Origin: Streptomyces roseoverticillatus
GTDB lineage: Bacteria > Actinomycetota > Actinomycetes > Streptomycetales > Streptomycetaceae
Assembly (NCBI RefSeq): GCF_000719265.1
Contig: NZ_JOFL01000022.1
Coordinates: 30,865-94,864, forward strand
Direction of reading: 5' to 3'
Length of the DNA stretch: 64,000 nucleotides
Position 1 is the first letter of the stretch; each line of letters starts with the position of its first letter. The position numbers were made by a program, and so were the translations under genes. Positions 1 to 7,168 of this stretch are shown one piece after another. Below the pieces are notes generated by a model, which made no database searches, was not told the origin of the DNA, and saw nothing but the letters and a program-made list of their open reading frames with translations.

Positions 1-414
1 CTGCGGACCGCCGGGGACGGCCGCGGCGGCGGGCCGAGCCTGCGGCGCGGCATGGCCGAGGCGGTGCAGGCGGCCACGCGGACGCTGGGCTTCGCACCCG
101 CGCTGCGGATCGAGGGGCCGGCCGACACCGACGTTCCCGCCGAGCTGGCCGAGCAGATCCTGGCCGTGGCGGCGGAGGCGCTCAGCAATGCGGCCCGGCA
201 CGCCGCGGCACGCCGCGTCGAGGTCATGCTGACGGTGGCCGAGCGGGCGACGCTGACAGTGACGGACGACGGCGTCGGCGTCGGCTCCGCCCCGCGGCGC
301 GGCGGGCTGGCCAACATGCGCTCCCGGGCGGAGCTCCACGACGGGCAGCTGGCCGTGGAGACGCCCGAGGGCGGCGGGACGCGGATCGTGTGGAGCGTGC
401 CGCTGCCGGAGTGA
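1..414 (+). CDS. Sensor histidine kinase, C-terminal part (DevS/NarL type)
   Basis: The gene begins before the window; only its last 137 codons are seen. They form a HATPase domain of the small-kinase type: an N-box-like stretch (EALSNAARHA), a DDGVGVG motif and a final GGGTRIVW strand. The short run before it (about LGFAPALRIEGP) is what joins the dimerisation helices to the ATPase domain in DevS/DosT-like kinases. It would phosphorylate a LuxR/NarL-type regulator. The best candidate is the DevR-like regulator encoded convergently just downstream. The sensor part, which would show whether heme GAF domains are present, lies outside the window. Confidence 0.9.
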   Translation: MRTAGDGRGGGPSLRRGMAEAVQAATRTLGFAPALRIEGPADTDVPAELAEQILAVAAEALSNAARHAAARRVEVMLTVAERATLTVTDDGVGVGSAPRRGGLANMRSRAELHDGQLAVETPEGGGTRIVWSVPLPE

Positions 415-470
415 ACCGCCGCGCCGCGACGAACTGCGCACCGCGTTACTGAACGCCTCGGGCACACGGC

Positions 471-563
471 CTACGGCTCCGTCTACGTCTGCGGCTACGG
501 CTGCGGCTGCGGCTCTGTCTACGGCTACGGCTACGGCTCCGGCTCCGGCTCCGGCTCCGGCTA
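471..563. repeat. Hexanucleotide tandem repeat between convergent genes
   Basis: About 90 bases are built from GGCTAC, GGCTCC and GGCTGC hexamers. The block fills the gap between the kinase and response-regulator genes, and its end includes the regulator stop codon. Length variation here could alter the last residues of the regulator. No coding function is evident. Confidence 0.75.
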
Positions 564-1274
564 CCCCTTCTTCGTCCGGCCCGCTATCACCGCCGCCTGC
601 ACCCGCCGCCCCACCCCCAGCTTCGCCAGGATGGACGAGATCCGGTTCTTGACCGTCTTCTCGGCGAGGAAGAGCCGGTCGGCGATCTGGCGGTTCGTCA
701 GCCCTTCCCCGATGAGGTCGAGGATCTCCCGCTCGCGGGGCGAGAGGCTGTCGAGCTCCGACGTCTCGGGGGCCTCCGGCTCCCGCGGCGCCCGCAGCCG
801 GTCCATCACCCGGGACGCCGTGCGCGGGTCCAGCGTCGACCTCCCCGTGGCCACCGTCCGCACCGCCGACACCAGCTCCGAGCCGTTGATCTGCTTGAGG
901 ACGTAACCCGCGGCGCCCGCCATGATGGCGTCGAAGAGGGCCTCGTCGTCGTCGAAGGACGTCAGCATCAGGCAGGCGAGGTCCGGCATGCGGGCGCGGA
1001 GTTCGCGGCACACCTCGATGCCGCCGTGGTCGCCGCCCTCCGTGCCGCTCTCCCCGAGGCGCACGTCGAGGACGGCCACGTGCGGGCGGGACGCCGGGAC
1101 GCGCGCGAGGGCCTCCCGGCCCGTGGCCGCCTCCCCCACGACCTCGATGTCCGGCTCCGCTTCGAGGAGGTCACGGACGCCGCGGCGGACCACCTCGTGG
1201 TCGTCGAGGATGAACACGCGCAACGGCACGGTCTGTTCAGCTGTTTCCGTTGTTTCCGTATCGGTTCGGTCCAT
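561..1274 (-). CDS. DevR/DosR-like response regulator (NarL/LuxR family)
   Basis: A 237-residue two-component regulator. The receiver domain spans about residues 18-140, with the acidic pair D24-D25, phosphoacceptor D70, T105 and K127. A LuxR-type HTH lies at about 174-235 ([33 protein letters not shown]). The HTH is very close to what I recall of mycobacterial DevR/DosR and Streptomyces OsdR. An insertion rich in Gly, Asp and Glu follows D70. The ATG at 1274 is chosen because upstream sequence in the same frame looks non-coding. It is divergent from the flavohemoprotein gene, and the shared gap holds DosR-box-like palindromes. It is probably paired with the kinase at the window start. DevR-like identity is inferred from motifs. 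Confidence 0.9.
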   Translation of the reverse strand: MDRTDTETTETAEQTVPLRVFILDDHEVVRRGVRDLLEAEPDIEVVGEAATGREALARVPASRPHVAVLDVRLGESGTEGGDHGGIEVCRELRARMPDLACLMLTSFDDDEALFDAIMAGAAGYVLKQINGSELVSAVRTVATGRSTLDPRTASRVMDRLRAPREPEAPETSELDSLSPREREILDLIGEGLTNRQIADRLFLAEKTVKNRISSILAKLGVGRRVQAAVIAGRTKKG

Positions 1275-1392
1275 ACGAGGCAGTATGTCCGGGCCCGGCA
1301 GGGGCACCGCGCACCAGGGTGCGGGCACCGCTGCCGGGGCCGGGCGCAACGGACCGCGGACCCAGCTCACACCGGGCCCGCACCCCGCCGAT

Positions 1393-1430
1393 AGGGCCGA
1401 ACGGCCCTGCTGACCAGGGCCGGGCGGTCC
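1393..1430. promoter_or_regulatory. Two candidate DevR/OsdR boxes
   Basis: The perfect palindrome GGGCCGAACGGCCC at 1394-1407 (extended by A/T to 1393-1408) is followed at 1417-1430 by an imperfect copy, GGGCCGGGCGGTCC. The layout GGGNC-n4-GNCCC is that of DosR-type boxes. The centres are 23 bp apart, about two helical turns. The sites lie upstream of the flavohemoprotein and, divergently, of the DevR-like regulator. A matching palindrome recurs at 4052. Binding is inferred. Confidence 0.5.
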
Positions 1431-1498
1431 CCGGGGGCGGTTGCCATACTGGCCCGCCCCAGCCCGTGTGCGAGGCGCCGTCGAGGAGCTGCCCACCC

Positions 1499-2770
1499 GT
1501 GAACACCGTCAACGACACGTACCACTCCCTGCTCGCCCGGCACGACGCGATGCGGCTCCGCAAGCGGCTGCTCTCCCCCGCGGGCACCGGGCGGCAGGCG
1601 GCGGAGGGTGCCGGAACGGCGGCCACGGCGGCGGCACCGCAGCAGCCGTACGACGGCGCAGCCGACCAGCGCCTCATCACCGACCACCTCGAACTCGTCA
1701 CGCCCTTCGAGGACTTGATAGCCCATCTCTACGACGCGATGTTCGCGCACCGGCCGTTCCTGCGGCGCCTCTTCCCGGAGTCGATGGAGTTCCAGCGCAA
1801 GCACCTCGAAGCGATCTTCTGGTACCTGATCGAGAACCTCCACGACCCCGACGCCGTCGCGGCGACCTTCACCCGCCTCGGGCGCGACCACCGCAAGCTG
1901 GGCGTACGGCCCGCCCACTACCGGGCGTTCGAGGCGTCGCTGTGCGAGGCGCTGCGCCGCACGGCGGGCCCCCGCTGGAGCGAGGGCATGGAGGGGGCGT
2001 GGGTGCGCATGCTGCGGTTCGCGGTGGCCGCCATGGTCGAGGGCGCGGAGGCCGCCCTGGGCGAGCCCGCGGCCTGGCAGGCCACGGTCACGGACCACGA
2101 CTTACGGCGTGCGGACCTCGCCGTCCTGCGCGTACGGCCGCACGAGCCGTACCCGTACCGGGCCGGGCAGTACGCCTCGGTGGCCTCGCCGCTCCTGCCC
2201 CAGGCGTGGCGGCAGTACTCCGTCGCCTGCGCGCCCCGCCCGGACGGCGAGCTGGAGTTCCACGTGAAACTGACCGGTCGCGGAGGCGTCAGCGAGGCCC
2301 TCGTGGCGCGCACCCGCGTCGGCGACGTCCTGCGGCTCGGCCCCCCGGGCGGCACGATGACGCTGGACGACGGCGATCCCGCGGACGACCTGCTGCTCAT
2401 CGCGGGCGACACCGGCTGGGCCGCGGTCAAGGCGCTGCTGCAGGAGCTGGCCGCGCACCGGGGCGCCCGGCGCGGAGTGCACCTCTTCCTCGGGGTGCGG
2501 CACCCCTCCGCGCTGTACGACACGGAGTCGCCGGCGGAGCTGCGCCGCCGCTACCCGTGGCTGAAGGTCACCCAGGTGATCGGCGAGGGCCCCGGCCCGG
2601 GCGAGCACGGCGCGCTGGCCGACGTCGTCGCGGGGCACGGCGACTGGTCCCGGCGGCTCGCCTTCGTGAGCGGCCCGCCCGCCATGGCCGGACCGCTCGT
2701 GGCACGGCTGACCGCGGAGGGCGTGCCGGCCGGGCGCATCCGGCACGACCCACTGCCGGACCGGACGTGA
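1499..2770 (+). CDS. Flavohemoprotein-like globin/FAD/NAD oxidoreductase
   Basis: A 423-residue protein with three domains. A globin domain at about residues 55-185 carries a likely proximal His in HRKLGV. A ferredoxin-reductase FAD domain at about 195-300 has the RQYS flavin motif. A C-terminal NAD domain contains GDTGWAA. The family oxidises nitric oxide to nitrate, or reduces ligands, using NAD(P)H. The GTG at 1499 follows a GAGGAG site by 8-10 bases; earlier in-frame starts overlap the divergent regulator. The N-terminal 50 residues are low-complexity. Palindromes upstream and a DevR-like neighbour suggest control by oxygen or NO. It is shorter in the linker than enteric Hmp, so catalytic identity is inferred. 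Confidence 0.88.
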   Translation: MNTVNDTYHSLLARHDAMRLRKRLLSPAGTGRQAAEGAGTAATAAAPQQPYDGAADQRLITDHLELVTPFEDLIAHLYDAMFAHRPFLRRLFPESMEFQRKHLEAIFWYLIENLHDPDAVAATFTRLGRDHRKLGVRPAHYRAFEASLCEALRRTAGPRWSEGMEGAWVRMLRFAVAAMVEGAEAALGEPAAWQATVTDHDLRRADLAVLRVRPHEPYPYRAGQYASVASPLLPQAWRQYSVACAPRPDGELEFHVKLTGRGGVSEALVARTRVGDVLRLGPPGGTMTLDDGDPADDLLLIAGDTGWAAVKALLQELAAHRGARRGVHLFLGVRHPSALYDTESPAELRRRYPWLKVTQVIGEGPGPGEHGALADVVAGHGDWSRRLAFVSGPPAMAGPLVARLTAEGVPAGRIRHDPLPDRT

Positions 2771-2834
2771 GGCCCGGCGGGCTACAGCGGATATCCGGAC
2801 GACAGCGGCGCTCCGGCCCCGGCACACTGCGCCC

Positions 2835-3488
2835 ATGAACGATCACGCCGAAGGCGTTCCGGCCGCCCCCGGTTTCTCCTTCAAGTTCAAGCCCACGCTC
2901 ACCGGCGAACTGACCCGGCTGCGACCGCTCACGGTGGACGACGTGCCCGCGCTGCTCCCCATGTTCCAGGACGCGGAGACGGCGCGGCTGACCGGTGACC
3001 ACGCCGCGCACGACGAGGCCGGGCTACGGGCCTGGTACGCCTCGCGCGGCGACCAGGACGACCGGCTGGACCTCGCGATCGTGGAGAGGGCGACCGGGAA
3101 CGTCGTCGGGGAAGCTGTCCTCCTCGACTGGGACCCGGGCAACGAGAGCTGCGCCTTCCGCATCTGCTCCGTGCCCGGCGCCCCCGGGCGCGGGCTGGGG
3201 ACCGAGGCGACCCGGCTGATCGTCGGCTACGGCTTCGAGACGCTCGGCCTGCACCGCATCTGGCTGGAGGTGTACGCCTTCAACCCGCGCGCCCGCCGCG
3301 CCTACGAGAAGGCCGGCTTCGTACCGGAGGGCGTGCTCCGGGGAGCGCTGCTGTGGGAGGGCGAGCGGGTCGACGCCGAGGTGATGTCGATCGTCGCGCC
3401 GGAGTGGTTCCGGCACCGCGGGCGGCCGGAGTCCGGGGCGGACCCGGACGCCTCGCGGGCCCGCCGCGAGCAGAGAATGGCACGGTGA
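2835..3488 (+). CDS. GNAT-family N-acetyltransferase (RimJ/RimL-like)
   Basis: A 217-residue GNAT protein. It has the typical start LTGELTRLRPLTVDDVPALL, the acetyl-CoA loop near GAPGRGLGTEATRL, and the motif-B region LHRIWLEVYAFNPRARRAYEKAGF. This subgroup acetylates protein N-termini, amino groups of small molecules or aminoglycosides, so the substrate cannot be read from sequence. The C-terminal 30 residues are charged and low-complexity. Its stop overlaps the GTG of the next gene, so the two are probably co-translated. Confidence 0.88.
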   Translation: MNDHAEGVPAAPGFSFKFKPTLTGELTRLRPLTVDDVPALLPMFQDAETARLTGDHAAHDEAGLRAWYASRGDQDDRLDLAIVERATGNVVGEAVLLDWDPGNESCAFRICSVPGAPGRGLGTEATRLIVGYGFETLGLHRIWLEVYAFNPRARRAYEKAGFVPEGVLRGALLWEGERVDAEVMSIVAPEWFRHRGRPESGADPDASRARREQRMAR

Positions 3489-4036
3489 CTCCCCATTCCC
3501 TCGCGTTCTACATGAGCGTCGTCACCACCGGCACGGTGCTCGGCGCGCGGCCGGCGGACACCCCCGACCGGGTCGCCACGGTCCTGGGGCCGGACTTCGC
3601 CGAGAACTCCCCCGACGACACGAACATGTGGCGCGACTACGGCCTGGCGGAGTTCTTCTGGACCCGCGAATCAGCCGGGCACCCGTGGCAGGGCCACCAC
3701 TTCTCCTTGCAGGTCCACCGGCTCGCCCACGGCGGGAAGGTCGTCAACGACGCCCTACGGACCCGGTACGGCCGGTTCGCCCGGAGGCTGCGCTTCGAGA
3801 AGCTGCAGCGGCTGCTGGAGCGGCGCGGCACGACGCTGCTGGAGATCCCGGACCCCTGGAACGCGCCGAACTACCGCCTGTACTGGCAGCCGGAGTCGCA
3901 GGTGTCCGTCAGCGTCGTCGCCGAGCACGAGGAGTACCTGACGCCGGGGAACCTGCGGCCGGGCGACGTCTACCGCATCAGCGCCCCGATGCCGCCCGAA
4001 CAGGTGGAGCGGCACCTGTCCTACGGGCAGGAGTAA
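3485..4036 (+). CDS. Hypothetical protein, coupled to GNAT gene
   Basis: A 183-residue soluble protein that I do not recognise with certainty. The GTG start overlaps the previous stop; an in-frame ATG 27 bases later (MSVVTTG) is an alternative. The sequence is rich in Trp and charged residues (FFWTRESAGHPWQGHHFSLQ) and has no signal peptide or membrane segment. The fold feel, a small alpha/beta protein with a conserved Trp/His core, resembles immunity-type or SMI1-like Streptomyces proteins, but no toxin partner is adjacent. Function unknown. Confidence 0.75.
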   Translation: MTPHSLAFYMSVVTTGTVLGARPADTPDRVATVLGPDFAENSPDDTNMWRDYGLAEFFWTRESAGHPWQGHHFSLQVHRLAHGGKVVNDALRTRYGRFARRLRFEKLQRLLERRGTTLLEIPDPWNAPNYRLYWQPESQVSVSVVAEHEEYLTPGNLRPGDVYRISAPMPPEQVERHLSYGQE

Positions 4037-4051
4037 CCCTGCGGCGGCCCG

Positions 4052-4065
4052 GGGCCGTTCGGCCC
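4052..4065. promoter_or_regulatory. Candidate DevR/OsdR box upstream of PPOX-fold gene
   Basis: The palindrome GGGCCGTTCGGCCC is 36 bp upstream of the GTG of the next gene. It has the same GGGCC-n4-GGCCC form as the site at 1394 near the DevR-like regulator. It lies in the short gap between two co-directional genes, which suggests an independent promoter here. Confidence 0.5.
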
Positions 4066-4100
4066 TGGTGTCCTGTGAACCGGCCGCCTGTACTGGAGGG

Positions 4101-4595
4101 GTGAGCGACACCACCGCACCGCCCCGCCGCCGCATCGAGCTGACCCGCGCCGAGTCCCTCCGGCTCCTGCGCACCGTCTCCCTGGGCCGGGTCGTCTTCA
4201 CCCGGCGCGCGCTGCCGGCCATCCGCCCGGTCAACCACGTCGTGGACGGCGGCCACATCGTCATCCGCACCCACGAGGGCGCCGCCCTGGCCGGGCTCGC
4301 GGCGACCGCACAACAGCCCGTGCCGCCGGCGCGGCAGCCCGGCGCGGCCGTCCGTCGCGTCGTCGTCGCGTACGAGGCCGACGCCATCGACCCCGTCACG
4401 CACCTCGGCTGGAGCGTCGTCGTCACCGGCTACTGCATGCCGGTCACGGACCCGGACGAACTCGCCCGCTACGCAGCGCTCCTGACGCCCTGGTGGGACG
4501 CGCGGATGGACTACGCGGTACGGATCCGGCCGACGCTCGTGACGGGCGTCCGGCTGGTCCCCGGGTGCCCGCACCCGCCCGCTCCGGCCTGCTGA
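4101..4595 (+). CDS. Pyridoxamine 5'-phosphate oxidase-fold flavoprotein
   Basis: A 164-residue split-barrel protein of the PPOX/FMN-binding family (LGRVVFTRRALPAIRPVNHVVDGGHIVIRTHEG). Short members like this bind FMN or F420 and are often part of DosR-type dormancy regulons in actinobacteria. The GTG start follows a GGAGG by few bases. A DevR-like palindrome lies 36 bp upstream. The last 85 bases overlap, on the opposite strand, the end of the chelatase gene. The substrate is unknown. Confidence 0.85.
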   Translation: MSDTTAPPRRRIELTRAESLRLLRTVSLGRVVFTRRALPAIRPVNHVVDGGHIVIRTHEGAALAGLAATAQQPVPPARQPGAAVRRVVVAYEADAIDPVTHLGWSVVVTGYCMPVTDPDELARYAALLTPWWDARMDYAVRIRPTLVTGVRLVPGCPHPPAPAC

Positions 4596-5398
4596 TACCG
4601 GCGGACGACCAGCCGGGCGACGGCGTCGTGCGGGCCCAGCGGGCGGGACACGAGCACATCGCTCACTCCCCTCCGTACGGACTCCCGCACGGACTCGCGA
4701 ACGGGCTCCCCCACAGACTCCCGCACGGACTCCCGCACAGACTCGCTGAAGTGCCCCGGCGCCGTCAGGTACGTGGCCACGGACACGCCCTCGTGCCCTT
4801 CGGCCCGCAGCTCAGCCACGGCGTCCGCGGGGCGCGGCCCGTCGCCCGACACGTACGACGGCACAACCCTCACTCCCCTCCGCAGGGCCAGCAGCCGTGC
4901 CATGCGCTCGGTGTCCCCCCGGGCCGCGGGGTCCGAGGACCCCGCGGCGGCGAGGACGACGGGGGCCGGCGAGCAGGCATCCCTCCCCGCCTCCGCCAGC
5001 CGGTCCGCGAGGGCCTCGGCGAGGAGCGGGTGCGGCCCCAGCGCGGGGGCGGTGCGGCAGCGCAGCCGGGGTCCCGCGGACGCCACCGCCGCCGGAATGT
5101 CGAACCGTATGTGGTGGCCGGTCCCGAGGAGCAGCGGCACGAGCACCGCCTCGCCCCGCAGCCCGGCCAGGACCTCGTCCAGGGAGGGCGCCACCAGGCC
5201 GAGGTAGCCGACCCGTACGGCGAGGTCCGGCCGCAGTGCGCGGACGCGCCCGGCCAGCGCCTCGGTCACCGCGGTCCCGGCCGGGTTCCGGGTGCCGTGG
5301 GCGACCAGGACCAGAGCGGGCGCGCGCCGCACCTCCGTCGTCACCCTCACTGTCGCCCTCGCCGTCGCTCGCGCCGTCACCATCGTCATCGCCGCCAT
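4511..5398 (-). CDS. Sirohydrochlorin chelatase (CbiX/SirB type)
   Basis: A 295-residue class II chelatase with two CbiX repeats. The first begins LVLVAHGTRNPAG and the second has GPHPLLAEAL and LAAAGSSDPAARGD. It inserts Fe2+ into sirohydrochlorin to make siroheme, the cofactor of NirB encoded in the same operon. It starts 3 bases after the transporter stop. A tail of ESVR/EPVR repeats (encoded by 4670-4745) interrupts the second repeat before SDVLVSRPLGPHDAVARLVVRRY. The 3' end overlaps the convergent PPOX-fold gene. Confidence 0.88.
   Translation of the reverse strand: MAAMTMVTARATARATVRVTTEVRRAPALVLVAHGTRNPAGTAVTEALAGRVRALRPDLAVRVGYLGLVAPSLDEVLAGLRGEAVLVPLLLGTGHHIRFDIPAAVASAGPRLRCRTAPALGPHPLLAEALADRLAEAGRDACSPAPVVLAAAGSSDPAARGDTERMARLLALRRGVRVVPSYVSGDGPRPADAVAELRAEGHEGVSVATYLTAPGHFSESVRESVRESVGEPVRESVRESVRRGVSDVLVSRPLGPHDAVARLVVRRYQQAGAGGCGHPGTSRTPVTSVGRIRTA
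4665..4750. repeat. 12-bp coding tandem repeat in chelatase gene
   Basis: Imperfect 12-base units (GACTCCCGCACG-like on the plus strand) encode the ESVRESVRESVGEPVRESVR stretch of the chelatase. The period is a multiple of three, so copy-number change keeps the frame. Confidence 0.7.
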
Positions 5399-5401
5399 CG
5401 C

Positions 5402-7168
5402 CTACACCCCCGCCGGCCGGCCCGGGCGGGGCCGCAGGTACACCGCCCACGTCAGGGCCGCGCACAGGGCGTACGTGGCCAGAAAGGCCAGGTAGGCCGC
5501 GTCGCCGTTGTGCGAGCCGAGGAACGACTGCCGGAAGGCGAGGTTGACCAGGACGCCGCCGAAGGCGCCCACCGCGCCGGCGACGCCGATCAGGGCCGAG
5601 GTGCGGCGCCGGGAGGCCCGCTCGGCCTCGGCCGGGTCGGCGCCGTGGACCTCCACCGCGGTCCGGGCCCGGGCGCGGAAGATCGCCGGGATCATCTTGT
5701 ACGTGGAGCCGTTGCCGATGCCGCTGAAGACGAACAGGGCCACGAACCCGGTGACGAACAGTGGCAGCGAGCCCTCCCGGGACGCGGCCAGGACGGCCAT
5801 CGCGCCCGCCGCCATCGCCCCGTAGGTCGCCAGCGTCACCCGGGCCCCGCCCCAGCGGTCGGCCATCATCCCGCCGACGGGGCGCACGAGCGAGCCGAGG
5901 AGCGGGCCGAGGAAGGTGAGTCCGGCGGCCTTGACCGGGGTGTCGAAGTCAGCGTGGAACTGCACCTGCAGCACCTGCCCGAAGGCGAAGCCGAAGCCGA
6001 TGAAGGAGCCGAAGGTGCCGATGTAGAGCACCGACATCACCCAGGTGTGCGGCTCGCGGCAGATCTCGCGCAAGGCGCGCTTGTCGTTGCGCAGGGCGGT
6101 CAGGTTGTCCATGCGCAGCGCGGAGCCGAGGGCCGCGAGGGCGATGAGGGGGATGTAGATCAGCGGCAGCAGGCGCGGGTGGCCGCTGCCCGCGGTGGCG
6201 AGGACCAGCAGGCCGAGGAGCTGGACGGCGGGGACGCCGAGGTTGCCGCCGCCGGCGTTGACGCCGAGGGCCCACCCCTTGAGCCGCTGCGGGTAGAAGG
6301 CGTTGATGTTGGCCATGGAGGAGGCGAAGTTGCCGCCGCCGACCCCGGCGACGCACGCGACGGCGAGCAGGGTCCCGTAGGAGACGCCCGGTTCGAGGAC
6401 GACGCCGGCCAGCACGGTCGGGACGAGCAGCAGGAGGGCGCTGATCACCGTCCAGTTGCGGCCGCCGAAGGTCGCGACGGCGACGGTGTACGGCAGCCGC
6501 AGCACCGCGCCGAGGGCCGTCGGCAGGGCGGTGAGCAGGAACTTCCCGGCCGGGTCGATGCCGTACTCGGGTCCGAGGAAGAGGACGAGGACGGACCACA
6601 GGCTCCAGACGGAGAAGCCGATGTGCTCGGAGAGGACGGAGAAGAAGAGGTTGCGGCGGGCGGTCCGGGCACCGGTCTCCCGCCAGAAGTCGGGGTCCTC
6701 GGGGCGCCAGTCGCCGATGTCGTGGCGGCGGGCCCGGGGAGGCGGCGGAGCGGGGCCCTCCGCGGTGGCCGGGGCCGCGGTGACCGGGGCTGCAGCGACC
6801 GGGGCCGCGGTGACAGCCGCCCGCGGGCCGTCCGCCCGCCGCACCGGCCACACCCGTACCGCCGCGTCGCTGCCGTCCGGGGCCAGCGGCTCGTCCAGGC
6901 AGGCGCCCGTCCGCAGGCAGAACGCCTGCTTGTACATGGGCGAGGCCACCACCGGCGCGCCGTCGCGGCTGCCGAGGATGCCGCGCGAGAGGACGTGCGC
7001 GCCGCTGAACGGGTCGCGGTTGCCGACGGCGTAGACCTCTCCGGCCCGGTCGCGGAAGACCGCCACCTGCTCGTCGCCGACCAGCACGGCGACCCCGCGC
7101 CCGGGGACGAGCCCGTCCCATTCGCACACGGGCTGCCAGCCCGTTCCGTCGTGGATCTCCACGGTCAT
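5402..7168 (-). CDS. NirD-NarK fusion: nitrite reductase small subunit plus nitrate/nitrite transporter
   Basis: A single 588-codon frame. Residues 1-110 are a complete NirD domain (Rieske-like fold without cluster ligands: NRDPFSGAHVLSRGI, SPMYKQAFCLRTGACL). A linker of about 40 residues rich in Ala and Pro follows. From DIGDWRPEDPDFWRETGARTARRNLFFS onward it is a NarK/NasA-type MFS transporter with about 12 membrane segments, including the nitrate-signature-like GVGGGNFASSMANINAFYP. NirD normally binds NirB, so the fusion would tie nitrite reductase to the inner face of the membrane beside the importer. ATG overlaps the nirB stop (ATGA). NirD and NarK are normally separate genes; no stop or frameshift separates them here. 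Confidence 0.9.
   Translation of the reverse strand: MTVEIHDGTGWQPVCEWDGLVPGRGVAVLVGDEQVAVFRDRAGEVYAVGNRDPFSGAHVLSRGILGSRDGAPVVASPMYKQAFCLRTGACLDEPLAPDGSDAAVRVWPVRRADGPRAAVTAAPVAAAPVTAAPATAEGPAPPPPRARRHDIGDWRPEDPDFWRETGARTARRNLFFSVLSEHIGFSVWSLWSVLVLFLGPEYGIDPAGKFLLTALPTALGAVLRLPYTVAVATFGGRNWTVISALLLLVPTVLAGVVLEPGVSYGTLLAVACVAGVGGGNFASSMANINAFYPQRLKGWALGVNAGGGNLGVPAVQLLGLLVLATAGSGHPRLLPLIYIPLIALAALGSALRMDNLTALRNDKRALREICREPHTWVMSVLYIGTFGSFIGFGFAFGQVLQVQFHADFDTPVKAAGLTFLGPLLGSLVRPVGGMMADRWGGARVTLATYGAMAAGAMAVLAASREGSLPLFVTGFVALFVFSGIGNGSTYKMIPAIFRARARTAVEVHGADPAEAERASRRRTSALIGVAGAVGAFGGVLVNLAFRQSFLGSHNGDAAYLAFLATYALCAALTWAVYLRPRPGRPAGV

Noticed and set aside
3485..4036. Polymorphic-toxin immunity gene
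   Set aside because: No toxin or secretion partner is nearby. The resemblance is only in general composition.
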